From Burkholderiaceae bacterium (GTDB lineage Bacteria > Pseudomonadota > Gammaproteobacteria > Burkholderiales > Burkholderiaceae_C), in the NCBI GenBank assembly GCA_031256305.1, contig JAIRQU010000163.1, positions 1 through 6,300 of the forward strand: a stretch of DNA of 6,300 bases, in the 5' to 3' direction. Under the pieces are notes generated by a model that searched no databases, was not told where the DNA came from, and was given only the letters and a program-made list of their open reading frames with translations. Position numbers and translations under genes: made by a program. Every line of letters begins with the position of its first letter. Position 1 is the stretch's first letter. Of the stretch, positions 1-6,300 are shown one piece after another.

Positions 1-1016
1 CCCTCCACCTCATGCACCGAGGCGCGTATCGTGCCGGTCAAGTCGATGGCCACGTGCAGATTAATGTCCGGCGGCAGTTGCGCGCGCAACTCCGGCAGCA
101 ACGCATCAATGCGGTCGGCTACCTGGATCAGGTTGGCGTCGGGCTGCTGCGTGATGGTCACGATGATGGCCGGGCTGCCATTGAACATACCGCGCGTATG
201 CACGTCCTGCACGCTGTCGATGACCTGCGCCACGTCTTGCAACCGCACTTCCTGCTGATTGCGCTCGGCCACGATCAACTGCCGGTAGTCGGCCGCGTGC
301 AGGCCCGGCGGCGGCGTCAGCACTTGCAGCGCGCGGCCATTGGCCCCGCTGGTTTCCGCCACGCCCTTGGGCCGGTTGGCGTTGTTGGCCTGAATGGCCG
401 CGCGCACGTCCTCGGACGAAACGCCCAGCTTGTGCAGCGCGAACGGATCCAGCTCCACCCGCACCGCTGGCAGCGAGCCGCCCCCCAACTCCACGTCGCC
501 CACGCCTTCGACCTGCAACAGGCGCTGACTGACGATGTTGGATACCGCATCGTAGATTTGCCCCGGCGTGCGCGTTCTGGAGGTCAGCGCCAGAATCAGA
601 AACGGCTGCCCCGCCGGGTTGGCCTTGCGGTACGACGGGTTGCTGTGCAAGTCCGCCGGCAAGTCCACGCGCGCGGCGTTGATGGCCGCCTGCACGTCGC
701 GCGCGGCGCTGTTGATGTCGCGGCTCAGGTCGAATTGCAACACCACGCGCGCGCTGCCCGTGTTGCTGCTCGAAGTCATTTCGTTGACGCCCGAAATCAC
801 GCCCAGCGTGCGTTCCAGCGGCGTGGCAACCGTGCGCGCCATATCCGACGGACTGGCGCCCGCCATATTGGCCGACACGAAGATCACCGGGAAATCGACC
901 GCGGGCAACCGCGCGATGGGCAGCAGCAGGAACGCGCCGATGCCCACCAGCGCCAAGCCGATGGTCAGCAGCGAGGTGGCGATGGGCCGCTCAATGAACC
1001 AGCGCGAAAGATTCAT
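1..1016 (-). CDS. mdtC: RND multidrug efflux transporter subunit MdtC (5' part, runs off the left edge)
   Basis: This is the second RND permease subunit, which in the family pairs with MdtB in an inner-membrane trimer that exports drugs using the proton gradient. I translated it by hand from the ATG at 1016-1014; 338 codons are present with no stop. Residues 1-10 are the short cytoplasmic start with the ERP motif at 9-11, and the first membrane helix spans about 12-32. Then comes the periplasmic pore domain with family signatures: LPAVDFPVI (37-45), TPLER (65-69), the EMTSSS stretch (79-84), RDVQAAINAA (106-115), YRKANP (129-134) and LPAVRVELD (182-190). The visible part ends at the IRASVHEVE stretch (330-338), directly before helix 2, so the proton-relay helices are not visible. 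The start overlaps the mdtB stop (ATGA), and a GGTGGAG ribosome site lies 10 bases upstream, inside mdtB. The DFPVI and RKANP signatures favour MdtC/MuxC over MdtB. The call is firm. Confidence 0.95.
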   Translation of the reverse strand, partial: MNLSRWFIERPIATSLLTIGLALVGIGAFLLLPIARLPAVDFPVIFVSANMAGASPSDMARTVATPLERTLGVISGVNEMTSSSNTGSARVVLQFDLSRDINSAARDVQAAINAARVDLPADLHSNPSYRKANPAGQPFLILALTSRTRTPGQIYDAVSNIVSQRLLQVEGVGDVELGGGSLPAVRVELDPFALHKLGVSSEDVRAAIQANNANRPKGVAETSGANGRALQVLTPPPGLHAADYRQLIVAERNQQEVRLQDVAQVIDSVQDVHTRGMFNGSPAIIVTITQQPDANLIQVADRIDALLPELRAQLPPDINLHVAIDLTGTIRASVHEVE

Positions 1017-4000
1017 GTGCGCGCGGCTCCACCCTCAACCTCCGGCGCGCTCACGCCCGCCGCGCCGTCTCCGTCGATCCCGGCGGCCAGCTTGCTGTCC
1101 AGATAACGCCCCAGGCGATCGAACATCAGATAGATCACCGGCGTGGTAAACAGCGTCAGCAATTGCGAGAGCACCAGCCCGCCAAAGATGGCAATGCCCA
1201 GCGGCCGGCGCAATTCGCCGCCATTGCCAAAACTGAACATCAGCGGCACGGCAGCCGCCAGCGCCGCCAGCGTGGTCATCAGAATCGGGCGGAAACGCAG
1301 CAGCGCCGCCTGATGGATCGCCTCGCGCGGCGGCAGGCCGCGCCCGCGCTCGGCCTCGATGGCAAAGTCGATCATCATGATCGCGTTCTTCTTGACGATG
1401 CCGATCAGCAGCACCAGGCCGATGATGCCCACCACGTCCAGCGCGTGCCCGGTAATCCACAGCGCCAGCAGCGCGCCCACGCCCGCCGAAGGCAGCGTGG
1501 ACAAAATGGTCAGCGGATGCACGTAACTTTCGTAGAGCACGCCCAGCACGATATAGACGCACACCACCGCCGCCAGAATCAGCCACACCTGGTTGGACAG
1601 CGACCCCTCGTATGACCCGGCCGCGCCGGTAAAGCGCAGCGTGATGGCTGCGGGCAGCCCGGCGGCTTGCGCCGCATCGCGGATGGCCTGCACCGCCGCG
1701 CCCTGCGACACGCCCTGCGTAATGTCAAAGCCCACCGTGGCGGCGGGATACTGCCCCACCCGAACCACCTGCAAAGGCGCGGGTTCTTCAACCACCTGGG
1801 CAAACGACGACAGCGGCGTGGTGCCGCCGCTGGTGGCGCTGCCGCTGGTAACCTGAACCTGCACGGGCATTTCGGCCAATTCGGCCAGCCCCGAAACAGC
1901 CTGATGCGCCGCGCTCAGAATCACGCGGTACTGGCTGGTCTGGCTGAAGATGGTCGAGACGATGCGCTGGCCAAAGGCGTTGTAGAGCGCGTCGTCCAGG
2001 CTGCTGGCCGTCACTCCCAGCCGGGATGCGGTGTCGCGGTCCACTTTGACCATTGCCGCTGGCCCGGTCGCGCCCGCGTCGGTGGTGGAGCGGCTGATTT
2101 CGGGTAGCGTGGCGATCTTTTGGGTCAGGCGCTGCGCCCAGTCGTTGACCTGCGCCGTGTCCACGCCCTCCAGGTCAAAACGGTAAGGCGTGGGGCCGGT
2201 ATCGGAATCTATGGTCAGATCCTGCGTCGGCTGCAAATAGATCTGCACGCCCGGCACCTGCCGGGACACGGCCACATTCAGCCGCTGCATGATCGCGGCT
2301 TCCGAGTCGCCAAACAACGGACGGTCCTTGAGATTGACGATCAGGTGCCCGGCCGACAGCGCCATGTTGTTGACCCCATCGACGCCGACCACCGAACTGA
2401 GCGAGAGCACCGCCGGATCGTCGGCAATGATGCGCGCGGCCTGCGCTTGTAGCGCCGACATGCGGGCAAAGGACACGTCGCTGGGCGCTGTCAACTGCAC
2501 CTGCAATTGACCAGTGCTCTGCGTGGGAAACAGCCCCTTGGGCATGGCCCAATACAGGAACACCGTCAGCAGCAAAGTGGCGATGGCCACCGCCAGCATC
2601 AGCGGCTGGCGCGCCAGCACCCGCGTCAGGCCCCGGTCGTACTTGGCGATGATCCACTCGATCCCGGCCTGGATGCGCCGGGCCAGTCGGCCATGCGCGG
2701 CGTCCAGCGGTTCGAGCCAGCGCGCCGACATCATCGGCACCAGCGTCAGCGACACCAGCGCCGAGAACAAAATGGTGATGGCCAGCGTCACCGCAAATTC
2801 GCGGAACAGCCGCCCGATCACCTCTTGCATGAACAGCAGCGGAATGAGCACCGCGATCAGCGAAACCGTCAGCGAAATGATGGTAAAGCCGATTTCGCCC
2901 GCGCCGTCCAGCGCGGCTTTCATGGCGACCCGGCGCAGCGAAATTTTTTGCCTTGCCCCTTCCGCCGCCGCCGCGTCCTTGCGCAACAGCTCCAGGTGGC
3001 GCGAGATGTTCTCGATCATCACGATGGCGTCATCGACCACGAAGCCGGTGGCAATGGTCAGCGCCATCAGCGACAGGTTGTTGAGCGAATAGCCCAGCAG
3101 ATACATCGCGCCAATCGTGCCCATCAGCGAGATAGGCACCGCGATGCTGGCAATCACCGTGGCGCGCAGGCTGTGCAGAAAGAAAAAGATCACCAGCACC
3201 ACCATCACCACGGCCAGAATCAGCTCCATCTCCACATGTTCGACCGAGGCGCGGATGCCCAGCGTGCGGTCGGTCAGCACGGCGATATGCACGCTCTGGG
3301 GCAGACTGGCCTGCAACGCGGGCAACTGCTTTTTGATGGCATCGACCGTGGCGATGACGTTGGCGCCGGGCTGGCGCTGCACGTTCAGAATAATGGCCGG
3401 CAGCAGCGCCACGCCATTCCCGGCAGCGCTCGCGTTTTTCGCGCCGGAAGCCGCCGGCGCGCTGGCAGGCAGCGCGGGATCGTCCTTGATGGCCGTCCAG
3501 GCCGCCAGGCGGTCGTCTTCCGCGCCATCGATCACATTGGCCACCTCCTTCAAGCGCACCGGCGCGCCATTGGCGTAGGCCACGATCAAATTCTTGTAAT
3601 CGGCCGCCGTGGCGAGCTGATCGTTGGCGTTGATGCTGTACTGGCGCGTCGGACCGTCGATGCTGCCCTTGGCGCTGTTGGCGTTGCCGTTGCTGACGGC
3701 GGTGTTGAGCGCGCTCAACCCCAGCCCCATCGCGCCCAAGGCTTGCAGATTGCCTTGCACCCGCACGGCCGGACGCTGGCCGCCCGCCAGCGTAACCAGC
3801 CCCACGCCGGAAATCTGGCTGATCTTGAGCGCCAGCCGCGTGTTGACCATGTCCTGCACCTGCGTCAGCGGCAGGCTGCCCGACGTAATGGCCAGTTGCA
3901 TTACCGGAGCGTCCGCCGGGTTAACCTTGGCGTACACCGGCGGCGCGGGCAAATCGGCGGGCAGCAGCATGGTCGCCGCGTTCATGGCCGCCTGCACCTC

Positions 4001-4318
4001 CTGCTCGGCCACGTCCATGTTGATGTTGAGCGCGAATTGCAGCGTGATGAGTGATACCCCGGCGCTGCTCACGCTGGTCATGCGGTCCAGCCCCGGCATC
4101 TGGCCGAACTGGTTTTCCAGCGGCGCGGTGACGGTGCGGCTCATGACGTCCGGGCTGCCGCCCGGATAGAGCGTGCGCACCTGGATGGTCGGGTAATCGA
4201 CCTCCGGCAGCGCCGAAACGGGCAGAAAGCGCAAACCAACCAGCCCCGCCAGCACGATGGCGACCATGAACAGCGCCGTGGCCACCGGGCGCTGCACGAA
4301 CACGCGCGAGACGTTCAT
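1013..4318 (-). CDS. mdtB: RND multidrug efflux transporter subunit MdtB
   Basis: A complete 1101-residue inner-membrane RND permease and partner of MdtC. The family topology is intact: helix 1 at about 12-30, first periplasmic loop to about 360, helices 2-6 between 364 and 530, helix 7 at about 571-592, second periplasmic loop to about 906, and helices 8-12 between 907 and 1064. Proton-relay residues are present: Asp429-Asp430 in GFVVDDAIVMIEN (helix 4), Lys977 in GIVKKNAIMM (helix 10), and the arginines of RFRPILMTT (1008-1016, helix 11). LPEVDYPTIQV (37-47) is the MdtB form of the signature that reads DFPVI in MdtC. By my recall, E. coli MdtB has about 1040 residues. The extra length here comes from low-complexity inserts at about 279-305, about 446-463 and about 824-833, plus a short tail after 1076. 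The start follows the mdtA stop by 8 bases with no clear ribosome site, which suggests coupled translation. The stop overlaps the mdtC start. Confidence 0.97.
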   Translation of the reverse strand: MNVSRVFVQRPVATALFMVAIVLAGLVGLRFLPVSALPEVDYPTIQVRTLYPGGSPDVMSRTVTAPLENQFGQMPGLDRMTSVSSAGVSLITLQFALNINMDVAEQEVQAAMNAATMLLPADLPAPPVYAKVNPADAPVMQLAITSGSLPLTQVQDMVNTRLALKISQISGVGLVTLAGGQRPAVRVQGNLQALGAMGLGLSALNTAVSNGNANSAKGSIDGPTRQYSINANDQLATAADYKNLIVAYANGAPVRLKEVANVIDGAEDDRLAAWTAIKDDPALPASAPAASGAKNASAAGNGVALLPAIILNVQRQPGANVIATVDAIKKQLPALQASLPQSVHIAVLTDRTLGIRASVEHVEMELILAVVMVVLVIFFFLHSLRATVIASIAVPISLMGTIGAMYLLGYSLNNLSLMALTIATGFVVDDAIVMIENISRHLELLRKDAAAAEGARQKISLRRVAMKAALDGAGEIGFTIISLTVSLIAVLIPLLFMQEVIGRLFREFAVTLAITILFSALVSLTLVPMMSARWLEPLDAAHGRLARRIQAGIEWIIAKYDRGLTRVLARQPLMLAVAIATLLLTVFLYWAMPKGLFPTQSTGQLQVQLTAPSDVSFARMSALQAQAARIIADDPAVLSLSSVVGVDGVNNMALSAGHLIVNLKDRPLFGDSEAAIMQRLNVAVSRQVPGVQIYLQPTQDLTIDSDTGPTPYRFDLEGVDTAQVNDWAQRLTQKIATLPEISRSTTDAGATGPAAMVKVDRDTASRLGVTASSLDDALYNAFGQRIVSTIFSQTSQYRVILSAAHQAVSGLAELAEMPVQVQVTSGSATSGGTTPLSSFAQVVEEPAPLQVVRVGQYPAATVGFDITQGVSQGAAVQAIRDAAQAAGLPAAITLRFTGAAGSYEGSLSNQVWLILAAVVCVYIVLGVLYESYVHPLTILSTLPSAGVGALLALWITGHALDVVGIIGLVLLIGIVKKNAIMMIDFAIEAERGRGLPPREAIHQAALLRFRPILMTTLAALAAAVPLMFSFGNGGELRRPLGIAIFGGLVLSQLLTLFTTPVIYLMFDRLGRYLDSKLAAGIDGDGAAGVSAPEVEGGAART
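1027..1033 (-). promoter_or_regulatory. Ribosome binding site of mdtC, inside mdtB
   Basis: GGTGGAG on the minus strand lies 10 bases before the mdtC ATG and within the last codons of mdtB. It supports the ATG at 1016 as the true start. Together with the ATGA overlap, it suggests that mdtC translation combines re-initiation with some direct initiation. Confidence 0.55.
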
Positions 4319-4326
4319 GACTGGGG

Positions 4327-5817
4327 TTACTTGCTGGCCGCGCCGCGCGGGACCGAAGCCAGCGCACTTTCACTGGCGCCCGGCGCGGTGGCATGTTGCG
4401 CGCGCAATTGCTGCAAGTAGCTGCGCCGCTGCTCCGGCGTCATGCCCTGGAGTTTTGCGCGCACTTGCGGCGGCAAGTTGGCCCAGCCGGGATGCGCCGC
4501 GCTTGCGCCGACAGCGCCGCTCCCGGCATGTTGTGCGCCCGACGCCGTGCCGCCCGGTCCCGCCGCGTCGGCCCGCCGCACCGGCGAACCATCCTTGACG
4601 CGGTCGCCTCCTTCGGAGACGACCTGCTCGCCAGCCTTCAAGCCCTGCACCACCATGATCTGCTCGTCCGTGGCCAGCCCGCGCTTGACCGGACGCATGT
4701 GCGCTATGCTGTCCTGGTCGATCACATACACGTAATCGCCATCCGGCCCGGTGCGCATCGCCGTTACGGGAATCAACACGCCATGCGCGGTGCCCAATTG
4801 CAGCCGGATATTGACGAACTGATTGGGAAAGAGCTTGCCCTCGGCGTTGTCGAACTGCGCCTTGGCGCGTACCGTGCCCGTCGAAACGTTGACCAGGTTG
4901 TCCAGTGTCAAGAACCGTCCGCTCGCCAATTGCCGCGTGCGCGCCTGGTCCAGCGCCGTCACCGGCAATACGCTGCCAGCGCGCGCGGCAGCCTGTATGT
5001 CCGGTATGCGCTCTTGCGGCACCGTGAAGATCGCGTTAATCGGCTGCATCTGCGTAATGGTGGCGATGCCGGAACTCGTGGTGCTGGTGCCGGAACTCGT
5101 CATGGAGGTCGTGGTGGTGGACACGTAATTGCCCGGATCAACCGAACGCATGCCGATCAGCCCCGTAAACGGCGCGACGATGGTGGTGTAGTCCAAATTG
5201 ATCTGTGCGCGCTTTACGGCAGCCCTGTCAGTTTCCACCGTGCCCTGTAATTGCTTGACCTGCGCGTCCTGCGTATCGAACGCCTGCCGCGCAATGGAGT
5301 CCTGATCAAGCAACAGCCGGTAGCGCCGCCAGGTCACTTGCGCAGCGGCCAGTTGCGCCTGGTCGCGCACCAGATCGCCTTGTGCCTGCGTCAGGGCCTG
5401 CTGGTAGGAACGGGGATCAATGCGCACCAGCACCTGCCCCTTTTTGACAATTTGGCCTTCCGTAAACGGCGTGGCCAGCAGAATGCCCGAAACTTGCGGC
5501 ACCAGCGACACCGTTCTCAGCGGCGTGACGGTGCCCAGCGCGTCGATCAGGATCGGCAAATCCCCTTCCTTGGCCGTGGCCTCGCCCACGGTAATGCTTG
5601 GGCCAGCGCTGCCCGCGCTCCTGCCGAAAAAGCCGCCGGGCGGCCCGCCCGCCGCCGCGCCCGCGGCCGGCGACTTTTGGGCGCGCTTGACCAGATAAAC
5701 CGCCCCGCCCCCCAATATGACGATAAAGACGAGGGTCAGAATTACGCCCAGCCAATGATGGCGCGGCTTGCCTTGGGGGAAAGAAGAAAAGCCCGTGGTT
5801 TTTTCGGATTCGGCCAT
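4327..5817 (-). CDS. mdtA: Periplasmic membrane-fusion (adaptor) protein MdtA of the MdtABC pump
   Basis: The adaptor that links the MdtB-MdtC transporter to an outer-membrane channel. It has 496 residues. The N-terminus carries one membrane anchor (about 21-43) with no lipobox cysteine, so it is anchored by the helix and not by lipid. After a Gly/Ala/Pro linker (50-72) come the first lipoyl half (about 98-134, with VSGIL and EGQIVKKGQVLVRIDP), an alpha-hairpin (about 136-208), the second lipoyl half (IVAPFTGLIGMRSVDPGN, 213-230), the beta-barrel (about 253-345, with LDN and LFPNQFVNIRL) and the membrane-proximal domain (about 346-412). Two additions stand out: a Ser/Thr-rich stretch at 233-250, and a tail after about 416 that is Gly/Ala-rich and then helical and charged (MTPEQRRSY, 459-467). 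I chose the ATG at 5817: the next in-frame stop upstream is at 5838-5836, with no ATG between. No Shine-Dalgarno sequence is visible. First gene of the mdtABC unit. Confidence 0.96.
   Translation of the reverse strand: MAESEKTTGFSSFPQGKPRHHWLGVILTLVFIVILGGGAVYLVKRAQKSPAAGAAAGGPPGGFFGRSAGSAGPSITVGEATAKEGDLPILIDALGTVTPLRTVSLVPQVSGILLATPFTEGQIVKKGQVLVRIDPRSYQQALTQAQGDLVRDQAQLAAAQVTWRRYRLLLDQDSIARQAFDTQDAQVKQLQGTVETDRAAVKRAQINLDYTTIVAPFTGLIGMRSVDPGNYVSTTTTSMTSSGTSTTSSGIATITQMQPINAIFTVPQERIPDIQAAARAGSVLPVTALDQARTRQLASGRFLTLDNLVNVSTGTVRAKAQFDNAEGKLFPNQFVNIRLQLGTAHGVLIPVTAMRTGPDGDYVYVIDQDSIAHMRPVKRGLATDEQIMVVQGLKAGEQVVSEGGDRVKDGSPVRRADAAGPGGTASGAQHAGSGAVGASAAHPGWANLPPQVRAKLQGMTPEQRRSYLQQLRAQHATAPGASESALASVPRGAASK
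5068..5121 (-). repeat. Ser/Thr-rich repeat stretch within mdtA
   Basis: It codes for residues 233-250 of MdtA, which are almost only Ser, Thr and Gly. Two exact 13-base copies (5067-5079 and 5088-5100) lie 21 bases apart, so the unit is 7 codons and gives the peptide TSSGTST followed by TSSGIAT. This is consistent with in-frame slippage or a small duplication at a tolerant loop between the second lipoyl half and the beta-barrel. Confidence 0.7.
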
Positions 5818-5843
5818 GAATGCGCGCAGTGCCAGTCAAACTT

Positions 5844-5908
5844 AAATAGGGTACCTATGGTACCGGCCCGGCGTTGCGTGGGCCTGACAGGGCGCGGGAG
5901 AAATAGGG
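5844..5908. repeat. Two direct copies of AAATAGGG, 57 bp apart
   Basis: The exact 8-mer AAATAGGG occurs at 5844-5851 and 5901-5908, reading CCCTATTT in the direction of mdtA. These are among the few A/T-rich spots in the intergenic region. The second copy runs into a small symmetric GGAA-T-TTCC (5907-5915). They could be paired protein sites or -10-like elements, or could be chance. Confidence 0.3.
5850..5864. promoter_or_regulatory. GGTACC-TAT-GGTACC repeat, possible operator upstream of mdtA
   Basis: Two self-complementary hexamers GGTACC are separated by three bases, giving both a direct and an inverted repeat. They sit 33 bases before the mdtA start codon. The left hexamer overlaps the end of an AAATAGGG string (5844-5851) that recurs at 5901-5908. 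The position fits a regulator site or a promoter-proximal element, but I do not recognise it as the site of any named regulator. Function is inferred from symmetry and position only. Confidence 0.3.
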
Positions 5909-5962
5909 AATTTCCGCCAAGAACCAAACACCCGCATTCGGCCTCAGACCCCATTTCAGGCT

Positions 5963-5988
5963 CGCGCGCACCAGCATGGTGGCGTGCG
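5963..5988 (-). repeat. Imperfect GC-rich hairpin in the intergenic region
   Basis: CACCA (5969-5973) pairs with TGGTG (5977-5981) around a GCA loop. After a one-base bulge at 5982, the stem can extend by about six more pairs (5963-5968 with 5983-5988, one of them G-U). It has no following U-tract. It might act as a weak transcript end, an RNA stability element or nothing at all. Confidence 0.25.
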
Positions 5989-6009
5989 GGTTCATCATGG
6001 TTTACACGA

Positions 6010-6023
6010 CGCCATGAATGGCG
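6010..6023 (-). repeat. Short hairpin just after the nitroreductase stop
   Basis: CGCCA (6010-6014) pairs with TGGCG (6019-6023) around a 4-base loop, and the stem starts 5 bases after the stop codon. The position suits a transcript end, but no run of U follows on the minus strand, so an intrinsic terminator is not supported. Confidence 0.3.
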
Positions 6024-6028
6024 GCGCG

Positions 6029-6300
6029 CTAGGCATTGCCCGATCCGGTTACCCAACGCATCACGTTTTCCAGCGGCTCGCGCAGCGTAAAGAAGGCATT
6101 GACGGGCGCGTCCAGATCAGGATAACCCAGCGCCATGCCGCACACCAGATATTCCTCGGCCGAGGCGCCGACATACGGCAGGACAATGGACGAATACTCG
6201 TTCCACGCCGCTTGCGCGCAGGTGGCCAGATTGCGCGCACGCGCGGCCAGCATAATGTTCTGCAAAAACGCACCGTAGTCGAGCAGACTGCCCTGCCCCA
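6029..6300 (-). CDS. Nitroreductase-family FMN oxidoreductase (C-terminal part, runs off the right edge)
   Basis: The last 89 codons and the TAG stop of a gene whose start lies beyond the right edge. The frame stays open to the edge. The fragment matches the C-terminal half of FMN-dependent NAD(P)H nitroreductases (the NfnB/PnbA-like group): a GQGSLLDYGAFLQNIMLAA stretch (helix of the dimer core), then ATCAQAAWNEY (where relatives typically have a TCPQAA motif), then CGMALGYPDLDAPVN, and a closing REPLENVMRWV. Family members reduce nitroaromatics, quinones or similar acceptors in the cytoplasm; the substrate here cannot be told. The closing segment reads NAFFTLREP, where I would expect NxFRTxRxP, so one usual basic position is Phe. 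A TTG at 6265-6263 could be mistaken for a start, but the homologous sequence continues upstream of it. It lies 211 bp upstream of mdtA in the same direction. Co-transcription is possible but not shown. Confidence 0.9.
   Translation of the reverse strand, partial: GQGSLLDYGAFLQNIMLAARARNLATCAQAAWNEYSSIVLPYVGASAEEYLVCGMALGYPDLDAPVNAFFTLREPLENVMRWVTGSGNA

Larger units (their letters stand above)
5818..6028. other. Intergenic region between the nitroreductase gene and mdtA
   Basis: These 211 bases should carry the mdtA promoter if the operon has its own. On the minus strand I see no good -35/-10 pair. The best -10-like strings are the two copies of CCCTATTT (5908-5901 and 5851-5844). The upstream one has a TTGGTT about 16 bases before it, which is only a weak match to the -35 consensus. 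No U-tract terminator follows the nitroreductase stop. No Shine-Dalgarno sequence precedes the mdtA ATG. The region holds two short hairpins and the GGTACC pair listed separately. A 47-codon minus-strand frame (5998-5855) is open but lacks a ribosome site. Confidence 0.6.

Noticed and set aside
12..1106. A 364-codon plus-strand reading frame opposite mdtC and the end of mdtB
   Set aside because: Low-complexity Arg/His/Gln product. The minus strand encodes a clear MdtC N-terminus across the same bases.
2941..2950. Programmed frameshift at the A/T run in mdtB
   Set aside because: The A-run in the reading frame (CAA AAA ATT) does not form a standard slippery heptamer, and the frame on both sides encodes continuous family sequence.
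2507..4054. A 515-codon plus-strand reading frame opposite mdtB
   Set aside because: Its product is rich in Arg, His and Gln with no recognisable domain, as expected from the antisense of a GC-rich gene. mdtB on the other strand has full family signatures.
5855..5998. A 47-codon minus-strand frame between the nitroreductase gene and mdtA (begins MMNPHATML, ends AGPVP)
   Set aside because: No ribosome site precedes it, the composition is ordinary for this DNA, and it shows no leader-peptide features such as codon runs with a following attenuator. I cannot exclude a small protein.
6010..6023. Rho-independent terminator after the nitroreductase gene
   Set aside because: The stem is only five pairs (six with the closing A-T) and no U-run follows in the direction of transcription.
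4393..6090. Plus-strand frames of 285 and 279 codons opposite mdtA
   Set aside because: Both are antisense shadows of mdtA with no domain signature and no ribosome site that I can see.
1..6300. CRISPR array, tRNA or rRNA gene, insertion sequence, phage or toxin-antitoxin genes
   Set aside because: I saw no regularly spaced repeats, no tRNA-like cloverleaf, no transposase frames and no terminal inverted repeats. The window is filled by four ordinary chromosomal genes.

Overview
The window holds most of an RND-type multidrug efflux operon of the MdtABC class (called MuxABC in Pseudomonas). All of it is on the minus strand, so it reads from right to left. The DNA is GC-rich throughout, with strong G/C preference at third codon positions. 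The protein sequences look like those of Gram-negative proteobacteria. My best guess is a betaproteobacterium of the Burkholderiales (Alcaligenaceae-like), but this rests on general resemblance, not on a search.

Layout along the minus strand: (1) 6300-6029, the C-terminal part of a nitroreductase-family flavoprotein whose start lies outside the window. (2) 6028-5818, a 211-bp intergenic region with small hairpins, a GGTACC-TAT-GGTACC element and a repeated 8-mer, but no convincing promoter or intrinsic terminator. (3) 5817-4327, mdtA, the periplasmic membrane-fusion protein. (4) 4318-1013, mdtB, a complete RND transporter subunit. (5) 1016-1, mdtC, the second RND subunit, cut off by the window edge just before its second membrane helix. 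mdtA and mdtB are 8 bp apart, and mdtB and mdtC overlap by 4 bases (ATGA), so the three genes are almost certainly one transcript.

Together the genes encode a proton-driven pump. In the family, MdtB and MdtC form a mixed trimer in the inner membrane, MdtA bridges the periplasm, and an outer-membrane channel of the TolC/OprM type completes the exit path. No channel gene and no regulator (for example BaeSR) is present; either could lie beyond the left edge, past mdtC.

I found no undescribed system. The points most worth a second look are lineage-type insertions in otherwise orthodox proteins: a Ser/Thr repeat in the MdtA barrel region, two low-complexity inserts in MdtB, and a charged helical tail on MdtA. 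The small repeats in front of mdtA are also worth checking. The long reading frames on the plus strand (for example 2507-4054 and 12-1106) are mirror images of these GC-rich genes and are not annotated.
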